Source: Hoeflea_A sp965228435
Lineage (GTDB): Bacteria; Pseudomonadota; Alphaproteobacteria; Rhizobiales; Rhizobiaceae
DNA length: 64,000 nt
Direction of reading: 5' to 3'
NCBI GenBank assembly: GCA_965228435.1
Contig: OZ245818.1
Location: forward strand, 2,418,001-2,482,000
The position numbers and the translations under genes were made by a program. A model generated the notes under the pieces. That model did no database searches, was not told the origin of the DNA, and worked only from the letters and a program-made list of their open reading frames with translations. The first letter of the stretch is position 1; every line of letters begins with the position of its first letter. Shown piece after piece: positions 17,455-25,473 of this stretch.

Positions 17455-18429
17455 TCACTGGCGATTTAGGACGATAAGTTGCGCGCCTGGTACTGACTTC
17501 GACCTAATTATGTCTTTGAATTTTTCGATATTTTGACATCCATTTTCTTCAAACATATTCGCTGCAGCAAATACGTCCGAAAATTTTACGTATTGTGGTA
17601 TATTGTATCTCAAACCCAACGGGAATATAGTAATAGGTATAGGTTCTATAAATAATAATTCACTATCAATTTTCTCAATTTCCGCTCGAAAAAGCTCTTG
17701 GTAGTCTGAGCTCGTACACAATTCCGTACCATATCTTTCAAATACACCTAGTGCTGTTGAAAGTGAGGAGTAGCCCAGTGATTTGGGTGAAAGAGGCGGC
17801 CCAGCAAATTCATCCCAATCATCATTATTCCATTTATTTTCAATTACTGTATTTGCATCTGGTATTCCATATCGCGCCTTGTTTATCAAACCGGTGTTTG
17901 AATAAACGATTGACTTAAATTCATCCGAAAGGTCGGCTGTATCATAGGGAATGAGGTCGGAAAAGTTATCAAATATCGTGTCTGAAGCGTCTATCGGAAT
18001 GACGCTTCCGATCAATTTGTTGACACTCTGTTCATACCGCGTCAGCGAGTTCTTGTAAGCGAAGACATCGGAGTTCAGATTTTCAATATTGCTTTTGAGT
18101 GACGCAATCTCAGATTTTAGCGCTTCATTCTCTCTTTCGCTCTCAGAAATGACTGAATCCAGTTCTCGTTCTTTCTTCTGTATTTCCGTTTCAGCTTGAC
18201 TAAGTTGTGCCTTCAACTGTGTCATCTGAAATTCGTTTTCGCCCCACTTGATGGCGATTTCGGCCCACTTAAAGTTGAGGGCGAGGATCATGCCGACAAA
18301 CAAGAACGCGTATCCGCTGTGCTTTATTGGTAAACTCTTCCAATAATTTCGACTCGGTGGTAGAAATAAAGCGCACCCGACCAACATTACGAATACGCTG
18401 AGAACAATAAAAATCTGCTCATTGCTCAT
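17455..18429 (-). CDS. Membrane-anchored coiled-coil protein (324 aa)
   Basis: Two N-terminal hydrophobic segments (FIVLSVFVMLVGCALFL and YAFLFVGMILALNF) are followed by a coiled coil at about 68-135 (QLKAQLSQAETEIQKKEREL, SEIASLKSNIENLNSDV), then a soluble domain of about 190 residues with no recognised family. The DNA is among the most AT-rich of the window, which points to acquisition. It resembles membrane sensors or envelope-tethered proteins in layout only. Confidence 0.75.
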   Translation of the reverse strand: MSNEQIFIVLSVFVMLVGCALFLPPSRNYWKSLPIKHSGYAFLFVGMILALNFKWAEIAIKWGENEFQMTQLKAQLSQAETEIQKKERELDSVISESERENEALKSEIASLKSNIENLNSDVFAYKNSLTRYEQSVNKLIGSVIPIDASDTIFDNFSDLIPYDTADLSDEFKSIVYSNTGLINKARYGIPDANTVIENKWNNDDWDEFAGPPLSPKSLGYSSLSTALGVFERYGTELCTSSDYQELFRAEIEKIDSELLFIEPIPITIFPLGLRYNIPQYVKFSDVFAAANMFEENGCQNIEKFKDIIRSKSVPGAQLIVLNRQ

Positions 18430-18594
18430 AAGATTGTGGCCTCGATTTTTTGGATGTGCCGTCGGACGAAACAGTCACGCAGGTTTTATGATCCAAAATA
18501 GATGATACGTCCACACGTTTGAAGCGCTTGCTGGGTTCTTTACTTGCCTAGCGTTCACTACGACATGGCAGCTGCATCTAAAGATGGGCTTCGC

Positions 18595-19278
18595 CTATCG
18601 GCCCCAAATCGGCGCACGCCATCCTGCGTCCAGCGCCTCGCGCTCTGAGCAGAACCACCGCTCGCCCTTGTTAACTGATATCTTTGTCCGCGAATACCAA
18701 GGCGACCAGGGCGCATGGTAGATCCGGCCGTTCTTTGAGATGTTCCCCCTTGATAGGGCAACCGTCCGGAGCTTCCTGCGCCTCCACGTGCCATAGGCGA
18801 GCCCGATCGTCCCATGGTGTCTGGGTTGGTGCTTGCCATATGCCGGCGCCGGCTGCCCGCGCTTGACGTTCCTGATCGACGTAGTCCGTTGAGAACTTCA
18901 CGAAAGCCCATGCCATGCCTTCGGCAACCATCGTGCGGTTGAGTTCGATACCGCTGCCTGGCAAACCGCGATCAGCCGGTCATAATCATCTTCCTCACGT
19001 TCTCCGCAGACGACTTGGTGCCCATCAACAAGCTGTTGCAGGCGAGCTGTCGCTCGTCGTCCGCAAGGCCATTCCTTTCGGTCAGCGCTACTCTTGCACT
19101 TTTGGCCAGCCTCCGGTGCGTCGATGCCGTGCAGTCGATAAGTGACATCGCCGATCTTCAACGTGTCACCGTCGATCACCACAACATCAGCCACGACCGG
19201 GCTAATCCACAATGCTAGGCCGATAGCGAATATCTGTAGGAGATTGCGTAAGGGCGTCATCATTGCTCGCACTTTCAA
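18595..19278 (-). pseudogene. Exported SNase-like nuclease with two frameshifts
   Basis: Three successive minus-strand frames together read as a complete SNase-family (thermonuclease-like) protein. Frame 1 gives a signal peptide, VVIDGDTLKIGDVTYRLHGI and DAPEAGQKC, ending at YDRLIAVC. Near 18960 the frame shifts to GSGIELNRTMVAEGMAWAFV and ERQARAAGAGIWQ. Near 18750, at a run of five G, it shifts again to NGRIYHAPWSPWYSRTKISV and NKGERWFCSEREALDAGW, a typical C-terminal domain of such nucleases, with a stop at 18595. Either it is a pseudogene or the assembly has two indels. The SNase catalytic Asp and Arg region lies in frame 1. Confidence 0.75.
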
Positions 19279-19403
19279 CAGCTGATCCGTGGCCGTTGCC
19301 TTTGCGCTTTCGGAGTTTTTCTAGAGAAATAAGGGGGTTGTGTTCTTCAGGAGTAAGTAGAAAACTTCCATAAGATTAGCGGTCAACGGAAGGAGCACTT
19401 CAA

Positions 19404-20684
19404 ATGGGGGGTAAAGACGCTTCGGAGAAAGCATTCGACGCGCCAGAGATGGAGATTGAACCGAGTAAACTCGCGGACTTCGAAGCTCGTTTAGATCGGC
19501 TGGAGAATTACGTCGCACTCATAGCCGAACCAAATGCAAAGAAGAAGGACCCCAATCGCCCAACGTTCGATCGCATTGCAGACAGGCTGGAATCGAGCGC
19601 TTTCACTCGTGTCTTAATTTCAGCGGGCGCCGCTCTAGCGATTTTTTCGTTTGCAGGCATTGTCGCGACGGCTTGGGGCATTCGTCTGCAATATGAGGCA
19701 ATGGAAGACGACAAGGTCGCCAGGGCCTGGCAGTCGCTGGCAACGATTGGATTGGGAAACGCCGGGAGAGCGGATGCTATAAGGCTTATTCACGAAAACG
19801 GGGAACCGCTTACCGGAATCAACATTGGAGGAGAAACGAGGCGGAAAAGCGCAGAAATCCCCAACTTGAAGCTCGATTCAGCGAAAATAGGCGACAGCGA
19901 TTGGCGCAACGTTTATTTTGCTGCCGTAGATCTAAAAAACATCCATTTTTATCGGATGTATTTGGATAAATCGACTTTGTCAGGATCAATGGAAGCGGTT
20001 GAAATTGCTTGGACTTCCGCTGTAGGTTCTCGTTTTGGGGTCCATGCCAATTCCCAATTGTCGATACATGCGTCTGTTTTTGATGAATCTATTTTCGGTA
20101 TAGAGGTTGGTCGGGACTTGGATGGTGAGGCAGCTAATTCTGGAGGAAAGGAGAGTGGTAGCGTCCCGGTGGACTCCGCGGAGTTATTGAAGAGGACTCT
20201 AAGTGCCGCAGGGGACATTATCACCTTCGACAACGTTTCATTGCGATGTGCATTGATGCCAATCGAGCATGCAGTGAATTTCAGATTTGAAAGTTCCAAC
20301 CTGAGCGGTGCGTACATCGGCGACCCCTATTTCTTTGACGAGGAAGGTCTCCCAGAGTCAGCCTTTGCGCGGATTTCATCTGACGAATGGCAGAAGTTTC
20401 AGGGCGCCTGGTATTTTTCAGACAATCCGCCTGTAGGAGTCCCAGATGAATACCTTAGAAAATATTTTGTCTCGTATGATCGCAAAAAGATAATTAGTCA
20501 GTGCAACAAATATGAACCAAGAGCTAGGGAACCAGATCCGTTTTCATTGCTGGATGGTGTTGATGGAATTGAGTCTGCCTGCGTCTCGCTTGCAAGAAAA
20601 GCCAATGCGTGTGAAACGGTCTACCCATCAAGTTCTTTGTATATGGTAGGGAGCTGGGTCCAAGACAGTGAGGAAGAACAATAG
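19404..20684 (+). CDS. Membrane protein with pentapeptide-like region (426 aa)
   Basis: The N-terminal 40 residues contain a short coiled coil (LADFEARLDRLENYVALIA). One membrane segment follows at about 71-95 (VLISAGAALAIFSFAGIVAT). The rest is a soluble domain in which VYFAAVDLKNIHFYRMYLDK and FRFESSNLSGAYIGD recall pentapeptide repeats with a Leu or Phe every fifth residue. A ribosome site (GGAAGGAG) precedes the ATG. No function can be inferred beyond a membrane-tethered scaffold-like role. Confidence 0.75.
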   Translation: MGGKDASEKAFDAPEMEIEPSKLADFEARLDRLENYVALIAEPNAKKKDPNRPTFDRIADRLESSAFTRVLISAGAALAIFSFAGIVATAWGIRLQYEAMEDDKVARAWQSLATIGLGNAGRADAIRLIHENGEPLTGINIGGETRRKSAEIPNLKLDSAKIGDSDWRNVYFAAVDLKNIHFYRMYLDKSTLSGSMEAVEIAWTSAVGSRFGVHANSQLSIHASVFDESIFGIEVGRDLDGEAANSGGKESGSVPVDSAELLKRTLSAAGDIITFDNVSLRCALMPIEHAVNFRFESSNLSGAYIGDPYFFDEEGLPESAFARISSDEWQKFQGAWYFSDNPPVGVPDEYLRKYFVSYDRKKIISQCNKYEPRAREPDPFSLLDGVDGIESACVSLARKANACETVYPSSSLYMVGSWVQDSEEEQ

Positions 20685-21558
20685 GGGCATCACCCCATAA
20701 TGCGTCCCATCGACAGCGAAGTCCGCAGCCACCTCTTCGGTCTCAATTGTCTCACGAACAGGTCCCTAAGGTGTGCAGAGGTGAGGGAGACGAAAGAAAT
20801 CTCACAATAAAATCAAAGATCTGTTGACATCCCTGACCTTTGGGTCAGGCGGCTGAAATTAAAGGATTTGTCTCACATTTTGCATTTCTGCCGGGGTCAC
20901 CATCGATCTGTTGTTCGACCCGAAGACATAGGTAGCAGAACGTACCTAAGACATAGATGACAACCTCGTGCCGAACGGGTTGTCGATGGTTTGCAGCGTT
21001 CTTTGCTCCAGGTCGATGTGTCCCAGATCATAGTGCATGAAGCTGACTATCAAAGAACGTCATCGGCGACACTGCCTGGAAGACTTATCATGGCGACAGT
21101 GTCATGTTGGTTGGCAGCCAAGTTCAGTCGCTGGTGGCGCGGATGTTCAGGCAAGATCGGGCATGATCCGACAGGGCGTTGGTTGCCCGGGCAATGCTCG
21201 GCTCTTAGTGGAAGAAGTTGGCGCAGGTCTCCGCCAACCCAACTGGCAAATTTTACCATTTTTCAGAGTGGCCAGATTGGCTAGTTGAAGCACCGTGTCG
21301 CTAAACGCAAAGCTGGTTGCAAGCGCTAATCCTCACCGTGTAATCTGACGCAGATGCAACCAATAGGCAGGCAATATGAGCGTCATTGCCATGCGAATTG
21401 ACGGGATTATCAGAGCTAGATTGGCACCCTTGCTCAAAGAGGCGCGCTTCAAGAAACAAGCGCGCAACTTCCGTCGTGCGCATAACGACCACACGGACGT
21501 CATCAATGTCCAGGCGTTCCGCTACAATGATGCCGCTCATGGGCGATTTACGGTCAAC
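20685..21558. other. Gene-free stretch, possible IS debris
   Basis: No supportable gene was found. A hairpin of CCTGACC and GGTCAGG lies at 20832-20849 without a T-run. AAGACATAG occurs twice at 20923 and 20948 next to GTACCTAAG, which looks like debris of an insertion sequence end, but no inverted repeat or transposase frame is clear. Confidence 0.3.
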
Positions 21559-21951
21559 CTAGGCGTCTACTACCCAGCCATCGTCTATGAGTATCTGTCC
21601 GACATCCTGTCCCTTGACGTACACGACGGCAAGGGTGCGGCCGTAGCGGTCTTTCTTTCTGCCGTCCTTCGGGTCACCGGGATCCATAACCAGCCAGTCT
21701 TGCTCGGTCAGAAGAAGTTCATACAGGCGCTGTTCAGCCTTCAGGCCAAGCTGCCGCTCTGTCTCGCATTTGGCCGTTCTTGTTTCTGGTGCGTCTATAT
21801 TGGCAATGCGAATGACCTGTTCGTGGGGTCGCCCTACGAACATGACGAAGGTGTCGCCGTCTATGACACGAAGATTGTCACCCCATTGAGCCTGTACGGG
21901 GCCAAGAAGGGCAAGAGAGATCAGGGCGGTGATTAAGGTGCAAATCTTCAT
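21559..21951 (-). CDS. Exported SNase-like nuclease (thermonuclease family)
   Basis: This 130-residue protein has a signal peptide (MKICTLITALISLALLGPVQ, cleavage after AQA or nearby) and the SNase core: VIDGDTFVM, IRIANIDAPET, KAEQRLYELL and KDRYGRTLAVVYV. The catalytic Asp, Arg and Glu region of the family is represented by DGDT, IRI and KDRYGR. It lacks the C-terminal extension of the frameshifted paralogue at 18595-19278. It probably acts in the periplasm or medium on nucleic acids. Confidence 0.8.
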   Translation of the reverse strand: MKICTLITALISLALLGPVQAQWGDNLRVIDGDTFVMFVGRPHEQVIRIANIDAPETRTAKCETERQLGLKAEQRLYELLLTEQDWLVMDPGDPKDGRKKDRYGRTLAVVYVKGQDVGQILIDDGWVVDA

Positions 21952-22069
21952 GCGTGCAACCTTAACACACAGTCACCTTCGTTTTGGAAATCTCACGTAA
22001 GTGATTGATTTTTGGTTGCCTCAAATTAGGTGCTTTCGAAGTTAAATTATTGATTTTAAATTGACAAAA

Positions 22070-22119
22070 TGGGAATCATAATCCACGTGTCGGAGGTTCA
22101 AGTCCCTCCCGCGCTACTA
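22070..22119 (+). other. tRNA-Met 3'-half fragment, likely attachment-site scar
   Basis: From GGGAATCATAATCC through GGAGGTTCAAGTCCCTCC to GCGCTACTA the sequence matches the anticodon arm (CAT anticodon), T-arm and acceptor end of an alphaproteobacterial elongator tRNA-Met. The 5' half is absent: upstream DNA is AT-rich and unrelated. A 3'-half tRNA copy is the usual trace of tyrosine-recombinase integration. The phage tail module begins 140 bases later. Confidence 0.7.
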
Positions 22120-22127
22120 ATTATTTC

Positions 22128-22200
22128 AAGGTCTATACCGGTCACATGGTTTATACCTAATTCCGGACACTTGGTTTACAGGGTGTCCGGGGCGAATTGG
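22128..22200. repeat. IS-end-like direct repeats
   Basis: GGTCACATGGTTTATACC and GGACACTTGGTTTACAGG are related 18-base direct repeats, followed by GTGTCCGG, which inverts the preceding CCGGACAC. Such repeated ATGGTTTAC segments are common at insertion-sequence ends. No transposase is adjacent. Confidence 0.35.
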
Positions 22201-22260
22201 TTTGTCGCGGGTTCGACGCGATCTTCGTTGGCATCGAAAAATCTAGATCGTTGTTGAGGA

Positions 22261-23817
22261 ATGCCTTTCTCGACGCTGCTTCGCATCGCGTGCGAGGCAA
22301 TGAACAAGCCAGATCTGGTTGTCGACCTCTCTTATGCCCAGGACCTGGCCTGCGTGCGCGGTGACCGTATTCTGCTGACCCACGATGTGCCGCGCATCGG
22401 CGCCGGCTTCGGCCGGCTGAAGGCGGTCGACGGCAACCAGGTGACGCTGACAGCGGCGGTCGAGCTTGGTGAGGATCGCGACCATGTGCTGCGGGTGCGA
22501 CTTGCGGACGGAACCAGCGTTTTGCGCCGCATCGCCACGGCCGGCCCGACCAGAACCGAAACGATCGAGCTCGTTGCCGACCGGCTGGCGCCGAGGATCG
22601 AAGCCGGTGACCTGTTCGCCTTCGGTGTTGTTGACCAGGAAAGCCGGGTGTGCCGGGTGCGCGCCATCCGGCCGACCGGTGACTTTGCCGCAACTCTGGA
22701 GCTGGTGGATGACGCGACACCGGTTTATGAGGCCGATCGCGGTGATGTGCCGGCGTTCAAACCGAATATCGAACGGCCGGCGGACCCCTTCGCCTATCCG
22801 CCGAAGGCGCTGGCCGGCTCGCCCTTCGTCGAGACCGTTGATGGAGTGCTTCAGGCCGGCGTCAACTTGTCCTGGACACCACCGCCGGCGTCGGGCGTGG
22901 TGGCCTATCTCTACCAATATCGCAGCGAATCCGGTGAGTGGAGCAAGGTCCACCGGGTGAGCGGACCAAAGGCGACGGTCCAAAGCGTGCTCCCCGGCCG
23001 CTTCGAGTTCCGCGTCAAGGCGGAGTTTGCGGATGCCATCTCGCGCTGGTCGGTGCCGTTCCTGGTCGATGTCGGGGAACCGAACCGCGGGCCGCCGGAC
23101 GTGAGTGTCGAGCTCGCCAACATTCAGGACGACATCAAGGATGTGTTCGACGCGGTCCGCAACGAGCTTGACGATATCGGGCGCAATGTCGATTTGCTGG
23201 GCGCTGCCGCCGGCGCGACGGACGCGGAACAGGCGCTGCAGACGGCCGCGGTGCGTGCCGAAACCGACCGAACCAGGGCGCTGATTTTCCAGGAACGCGA
23301 AGTGAGAGCCGACGAGGACGCGGCGCTTGCGCGGACGCTGGACGGGGTCGCGGCCGAAACCGAGGCGGCGAAAGCACTGGTGACCAATGAGCGCAAGGCG
23401 CGGGCCGAGGAAGCCAGAGCGCTGGCCCAGACAATCGAAGCGGTCAAGGCAGCGTCCAGTGAATCGCTGGCGAAGGGGCTGATGAAGATCGAAGCCTCCG
23501 CGGCGGGCGGCGATGCCAATGCCGCCATCACCTTCTTCGTGCGCGCCTCGACGAACGAGAGTTTCAAGGAAGCCGGCCTGCGCCTGGAGGTCTTTACCGA
23601 AGGCGGGGTTATCCGCAGCCGGACGGTGCTGCGCAGCGATCAGTTCGTTATGACCGACGGCAATCGCAAGCATCTGCCGTTCACGTTCGAAAACGGCCAG
23701 GCAAAGCTTCAGGTGGCCAATATCGGTCGCGTCACCAGCGGCTTCGTGGACTCAGAAAACGGTCTCATGACCATCGATCTGACCAACGGACGAATCGTCG
23801 TGAGAGACAGGAGTTAG
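22261..23817 (+). CDS. Phage tail-tip protein J-like, C-terminal part
   Basis: The 518-residue product matches the distal part of lambda-J-like host-specificity proteins, which sit at the tail tip and contact the host. The order is a beta-rich segment (LACVRGDRILLTHDVPRIGA), a fibronectin-III-like domain at about 190-275 (VNLSWTPPPASGVVAYLYQY), a long coiled coil at about 285-410 (AEQALQTAAVRAETDRTRAL) and a C-terminal beta domain (AAITFFVRASTNESFKEAGL). Family members usually exceed 1000 residues, so the N-terminal half is missing; an in-frame stop lies just before the ATG, and the tRNA scar is 140 bases upstream. I infer truncation at the integration or deletion junction. High G+C contrasts with the DNA on its left. 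Confidence 0.75.
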   Translation: MPFSTLLRIACEAMNKPDLVVDLSYAQDLACVRGDRILLTHDVPRIGAGFGRLKAVDGNQVTLTAAVELGEDRDHVLRVRLADGTSVLRRIATAGPTRTETIELVADRLAPRIEAGDLFAFGVVDQESRVCRVRAIRPTGDFAATLELVDDATPVYEADRGDVPAFKPNIERPADPFAYPPKALAGSPFVETVDGVLQAGVNLSWTPPPASGVVAYLYQYRSESGEWSKVHRVSGPKATVQSVLPGRFEFRVKAEFADAISRWSVPFLVDVGEPNRGPPDVSVELANIQDDIKDVFDAVRNELDDIGRNVDLLGAAAGATDAEQALQTAAVRAETDRTRALIFQEREVRADEDAALARTLDGVAAETEAAKALVTNERKARAEEARALAQTIEAVKAASSESLAKGLMKIEASAAGGDANAAITFFVRASTNESFKEAGLRLEVFTEGGVIRSRTVLRSDQFVMTDGNRKHLPFTFENGQAKLQVANIGRVTSGFVDSENGLMTIDLTNGRIVVRDRS

Positions 23818-23820
23818 CCC

Positions 23821-24291
23821 GTGCCGGATCGGCTCATCATGGAACCAGGTCGCTTGCTGCTCAGCCGCCCCGGCTTCGCCGCCCGGCCGAACATGCCGCA
23901 CCGGGAGAAGGCCTTCGACAGCGATTGGGCCTATGCCGGCCTGTTGATCGCCGCCGGATGGCAGAACGATCCGGCGCCACCGCTCGCGCCGCTGTTACCG
24001 CATGTGACCGTGTCGGACGCTGCGTGGACCATCCCGTTTCCCGAGTGCTCCTTCATTCCCACCGTCACCATCGGCGTCTACTTCTCGCCCACCTATATCC
24101 TGCGGCCAACCGCGAAGCGTCTGTCGCTCATTCGCCCGATTTATTTTCAACCGAACTTCACATTCACCGTCACACAGCGCTCCATCGTCATCCGTCGCAA
24201 AGAGTTTACGATCGGCGCTTTCCCATCAACCCGTTACTGGCGCTTCGAGTTCGCCCTCTATTACCAGGTGTTTGGGCTTTCCGGACCATGA
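23821..24291 (+). CDS. Phage tail-associated hypothetical protein (156 aa)
   Basis: It starts with GTG three bases after the stop of the J-like gene and ends overlapping the next gene, so it belongs to the tail operon. The sequence is rich in beta-type residues (FIPTVTIGVYFSPTYILRPT, TFTVTQRSIVIRRKEF) and has no recognised family. A structural or fibre-associated role is inferred from position. Confidence 0.7.
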   Translation: MPDRLIMEPGRLLLSRPGFAARPNMPHREKAFDSDWAYAGLLIAAGWQNDPAPPLAPLLPHVTVSDAAWTIPFPECSFIPTVTIGVYFSPTYILRPTAKRLSLIRPIYFQPNFTFTVTQRSIVIRRKEFTIGAFPSTRYWRFEFALYYQVFGLSGP

Positions 24292-24722
24292 GACGTCTCG
24301 CTCTCACACCCGACGGCATTTTCGTCTCGCGGCGTGGCTTCGACGCGCTGAACGACCGCTTCGCGCGACTGGTCGATCCGCGCTACCGGATGATGGAACA
24401 GCATGCACAGGGCGAAGTTACCTCGATCTTCCAGGACGGTGGCAAAGGCTGGTCTCGCCACCGCGCCGTCTTCCATTTTCCAGTGCTGCCCTATCGGCCC
24501 ATCCACCACTACGCCATGACCTGGAACAGGGAACCCGCCGACACCGCCCGCTATCCCAACTACCTGTGGTCGGCCACAACCATCGGCTCCGCCGTTCCCG
24601 GCGGCGGCGCCATGATCGAACGCGATCACCTGTGGGTCGAGTCGTCGGTCCACACCAACACGAGAGCACCCGGCCTGTTCCGGCTGCGTGTTACCATCAT
24701 GAAGGCGGATAGCGGGCTATGA
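24288..24722 (+). CDS. Phage tail-associated hypothetical protein (144 aa)
   Basis: The ATG overlaps the stop of the previous gene (ATGA) and its own stop overlaps the next start the same way, so all three are translationally coupled. The protein (MRRLALTPDGIFVSRRGFDA start) has beta-type character and no recognised domain. I chose 24288 because the longer frame beginning at 23925 runs inside the upstream gene. Confidence 0.7.
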   Translation: MRRLALTPDGIFVSRRGFDALNDRFARLVDPRYRMMEQHAQGEVTSIFQDGGKGWSRHRAVFHFPVLPYRPIHHYAMTWNREPADTARYPNYLWSATTIGSAVPGGGAMIERDHLWVESSVHTNTRAPGLFRLRVTIMKADSGL

Positions 24723-25444
24723 TCCGAGTTCGAATTGGCAATTGGGGACCAAAATTCCACTTCCGCTGTTCGCGGCCTGGCGTCAGCGCCTGGGAGCTGC
24801 CGAACGGCGACGACGCGATATTTCATGAAGACCAGGCGCCTGTCGCGGCGGTCGCGTCCGGAACATGGCACTCGGCCGGCAACGACCGGACCCTGATCCA
24901 CCTGCCCCAAATCGACGTGGTTCCCTACATGGTGCTGATGAACCCCGGCGACGGCAACGCCATGCTCGACATGCACTACTACGCCGAATGGCAGGCGGGG
25001 CCGCGCAGGCTGCTGCTGGTCAACCGGCAGGCCCGCAAGTCGTTCGCCTGGGCGGTTCTCGCCGACGTCGGGGGCAGCGCCGCTCACCAGGCGACCGTCG
25101 CCCCCCGGCCAAGCGCATTTGACCGCGGCCGAGCATCCGATGAGGTGGCCCAATTGTTCCGCACCCTTCTTGGCAGAGAGCCCGATGGCCCGGGCCTGAA
25201 TCACTGGGTCAACGCCATGCAGCGGGGCCTGTCGCTGGAGGCGGTGGCCGCCGCCATGCGCCAGTCAGACGAATTCCGCACCCGAGCAACCGATCAGATC
25301 ACACAGCTCTTTCGCACCCTTCTCGGCAGAGAGCCCGATGGTCCGGGCTTGAACCACTGGGTCAATGCCATGCAGCAAGGCATGTCGCTGGACGCAGTGG
25401 CCGCCGCCTTCCGCCAGTCGCTGGAATATCGGGAACGACAGTAA
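24719..25444 (+). CDS. Tail-operon protein with two DUF4214 repeats
   Basis: The first 125 residues are a beta-rich domain of unknown family (FHEDQAPVAAVASGTWHSAG, YMVLMNPGDGNAMLDMHYYA). Residues 138-185 and 189-236 are two copies of a DUF4214-type unit: LFRTLLGREPDGPGLNHWVN occurs twice. DUF4214 modules are frequent in extracellular alphaproteobacterial proteins and are thought to mediate surface contacts. The same family closes the metalloprotease at 5.7 kb. ATGA overlap with the preceding gene places it in the tail operon. Confidence 0.8.
   Translation: MIRVRIGNWGPKFHFRCSRPGVSAWELPNGDDAIFHEDQAPVAAVASGTWHSAGNDRTLIHLPQIDVVPYMVLMNPGDGNAMLDMHYYAEWQAGPRRLLLVNRQARKSFAWAVLADVGGSAAHQATVAPRPSAFDRGRASDEVAQLFRTLLGREPDGPGLNHWVNAMQRGLSLEAVAAAMRQSDEFRTRATDQITQLFRTLLGREPDGPGLNHWVNAMQQGMSLDAVAAAFRQSLEYRERQ
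25151..25419 (+). repeat. Direct repeat encoding the DUF4214 pair
   Basis: The 116-bp segment 25151-25266 is repeated at 25304-25419, offset by 153 bases (51 codons), with only scattered, mostly silent differences. It is an in-frame tandem duplication. Confidence 0.85.
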
Positions 25445-25473
25445 TTATTGACGACGAAGAAGGACGACGACCA

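Noticed and set aside
17174..17458. 94-codon minus-strand frame after the coiled-coil gene
   Set aside because: It has no ribosome site, runs through the terminator of the 48-residue gene and reads as random Arg/Ser-rich sequence.
21376..21936. 186-codon plus-strand frame opposite the short SNase gene
   Set aside because: The minus strand encodes a signal peptide plus SNase motifs; the plus frame shows none.
22243..23673. 476-codon open frame on the minus strand opposite the J-like gene
   Set aside because: It mirrors a well-supported plus-strand coding gene; the product is rich in His, Arg and Gly as expected for antisense of GC-rich coding DNA and has no ribosome site.
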